A model generated the notes under the pieces. The model saw nothing but the letters and a program-made list of their open reading frames with translations, had not been told where the DNA came from and did not search any database. This document shows, in pieces, positions 62,364 to 64,000 of a stretch of DNA of 64,000 bases. Each line of letters begins with the position of its first letter. Position 1 is the first letter of the stretch. A program made the position numbers and the translations under genes. Origin of the DNA: Erodium maritimum (Eukaryota; Streptophyta; Magnoliopsida; Geraniales; Geraniaceae); assembly GCA_963921825.1 (NCBI GenBank), contig OY997594.1:3229001-3293000 (forward strand), in the 5' to 3' direction.

Positions 62364-64000
62364 GTGATTATTGTAGGTATCAGTTAAAAAAAAACTTTAA
62401 GGTAAATATCAGTTAAATGCTACAAGTTTGGGATAGGTATTTGTAGTTTACCAAATGAAAAATGTAATTTATAATATATGAATTGTCCGATTTTATTTGT
62501 TTGGGACACAAGTTGCAAAAATCAAATTTACGAGGGTCATATTCTGCAATTATCCCCTAATATTACTAGGGATGCTCCCATGCATGGCGCGCACATAAAT
62601 GATACATCGTCCACATGCATGGTATGGCATGTGATATAACATGTTACATGCATGTACGTATATTTCTCGGGAATCACGAACTGCCACGTGGTCGTCACTG
62701 AGTGGACAAAATAGGCTAAACGACGATTACGTGCCAACAAGAACAAGCCACGTTGTTGTCTCATTCACTCAATTATTCGCCGGAATCATGAGTCGGCGTT
62801 TTCTAGGTGATCGGTTTAATAGCTGATGACTCCGACAAGTGTACGGAAAAATAAGTACCATCCCTTGTCTGAACTCATGCTGCTTCGGCCTTCGTTTTGG
62901 TCGTCGTTGGGTGTGGGTTTGGGTCGTGTGGTTGCCAGATGTGATTCTCGAGGTTCGTGGCTCTTTGTGGAGCTGTGAAGCTGGTGGTCATGAGATCGAT
63001 TTGGGAGTTGTATTGTTAGTTTGTTCCGCCGAAGTCTGACCGTCACTGTTGTAGTAGATTCCTCTGTCCCGGACATAGCAGTCATTTGGCGTCGTTATGG
63101 TCCTGGTCAGGTTCGGCCCGTGGTGGGTTGGTTGTTCTGTGTTTTGGTCGTGGCTGGACGACCTTAGGTGTGGCGTTGTGCTTCTTTGCTGGCTTTGGTG
63201 TCAAATCTGTCCGGATTGAGGTTGACTCGTTGTCGGTATAATTACAAGTCTTCCTTTATGGATCCTCGCTTGGTGTTGGCCGGCGGGAGGTTATCGGTCA
63301 CGATATCGGAACGCTCAGCTCGAATTCCAACCTTGGATCCCCGGAACGTGATGACTTTATGATGCTGCCAACTTGGAAGTCTGAGCTCGTACTCGGCAAA
63401 AATGTCATTCCTCTCCCTTTGGACTTTTCTCGGTGTTGACCGGAATTGGGTAACAAAATACCTCTAATGTCTGGTAACCTATTTTCCCTCTCTGTTCAGC
63501 TTTCTTCTCCCACCCTCTCCTCCTTCTTTTAGCGATTGGTCTTCGCTTCTTCTCGTTCTCGATTTGGTTCGAGATCTTCGGTTGAAGGGATTAACCACTG
63601 ACGAGGGTTGATTGTCTTCCTAGAAACCAATCGATTGAGTGAGGAAAAAGGAGTACCAATCAGTTTTCATGGGGTCTGTTCTCGTTTTGGGTTCAGGGAG
63701 TTGTTCAGCTCCAACAAGAATAGGATTAAGTTCTTATCGATTTGTTGGCTTTGCTATTTGGATGCCCTCTCTCTTGCCTCCTGCGTGAAGAAGAGTGGTT
63801 TCTAGTTTCGGTTGAAATTTGCTTCTCGTGTTGTATTTTCTTGGTGGGTTGTCTTTTTGGTAGTTTTAATCTCTTGGCGGGTTTTCTTTGGTTCCGGTTG
63901 TACCCTATAAGAAGGCCGGATACTTCTTAGAATTTTGATGGTATATAATCGGACTTTTTGCATTCCTCTTTCTTCTCGTAACAAGTTTTATTATTATTAA
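62364..64000. other. right end: repeat-derived, no supported gene
   Basis: Follows the lost GPX 3' end. 62.38-62.56 kb resembles decayed MITE sequence ending GCAATTATCCCC. 62.57-62.67 kb is rich in CATGCATG palindromes. 62.88-63.48 kb includes copy 3 of dispersed repeat R. 63.5-64.0 kb is pyrimidine-rich without a recognisable domain. Confidence 0.45.
63166..63475. repeat. dispersed repeat R, copy 3
   Basis: Same block order as copies at 22.1 and 22.4 kb (GGCTTTGGTGTCAAATCTGT, CGGTATAATTACAAGTCTTC, GATCCTCGCTTGGTGTTGG, CACGATATCGGAACGCTC, GTGATGACTTTAT), continuing through CGGTGTTGACCGG and AATGTCTGGT as in copy 1. Same strand as the other copies. Confidence 0.75.

Overview
This is a stretch of plant nuclear DNA, most likely from a eudicot; I cannot name the species. 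The genes have many small GT-AG introns, they belong to plant-specific families (PTI1-like kinase, CFL1-like WW protein, plant GPX, SANTA-domain KNL2), and upstream regions carry plant promoter signatures (telo-boxes, GGCCCA site II elements). Miniature transposable elements are very dense. Eight protein genes could be read exon by exon with all phases closing, together with one broken gene, one tRNA gene and a few weak ORFs.

Layout. 0.9-4.6 kb (-): TOM40, the mitochondrial outer-membrane import pore, 11 coding exons. 5.8-13.9 kb (+): BMS1, the ribosome-biogenesis GTPase, 18 coding exons, diverging from TOM40 across a 1.2 kb region with site II and telo-box motifs; one of its introns is an AT-AC U12-type intron. 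14.9-18.6 kb (-): an FBH/bHLH130-like transcription factor whose 5' end is partly duplicated at 19.3 kb. 19.5-27.4 kb: gene-poor, with a repeat seen again 40 kb away, a 156-codon ORF built over stacked hairpins, and an hAT element with target-site duplication. 28.2-29.7 kb (-): a CFL1-like WW-domain gene. 29.9-37.3 kb: Tourist-like MITEs, a duplicated segment carrying a TRIM retroelement, a degenerate retropepsin-like ORF, a 493-bp foldback palindrome, and a minisatellite split by an hAT MITE. 37.6-40.6 kb (-): GOT1/SFT2-like Golgi transport protein. 42.4 kb (+): tRNA-Ala(UGC). 44.5-48.6 kb (+): hnRNP-type protein with three RRMs. 54.4-57.2 kb (+): PTI1-like kinase with a TRIM in its last intron. 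58.3-60.7 kb (+): SANTA-domain beta-KNL2-like centromere protein. 61.1-62.4 kb (+): a frameshifted, truncated glutathione peroxidase. The right end is repeat-derived.

The genes are unrelated housekeeping and regulatory loci, each its own transcription unit. What unites the window is its load of short palindromic elements. The commonest family (ends GGGATAATTGC...GCAATTATCCC, ten recognisable copies) sits in introns of BMS1, bHLH, GOT1 and GPX and just after the stop of the RRM gene. Several copies have 9-bp target-site duplications, which points to Mutator-type transposition. At least four other foldback families occur in the same introns and flanks. I saw no defence-type, CRISPR-like or metabolic-cluster system. 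The most unusual material is the MITE landscape, the U12 AT-AC intron, the TRIM/segmental duplication and the hairpin-built ORF at 23.7-24.2 kb.
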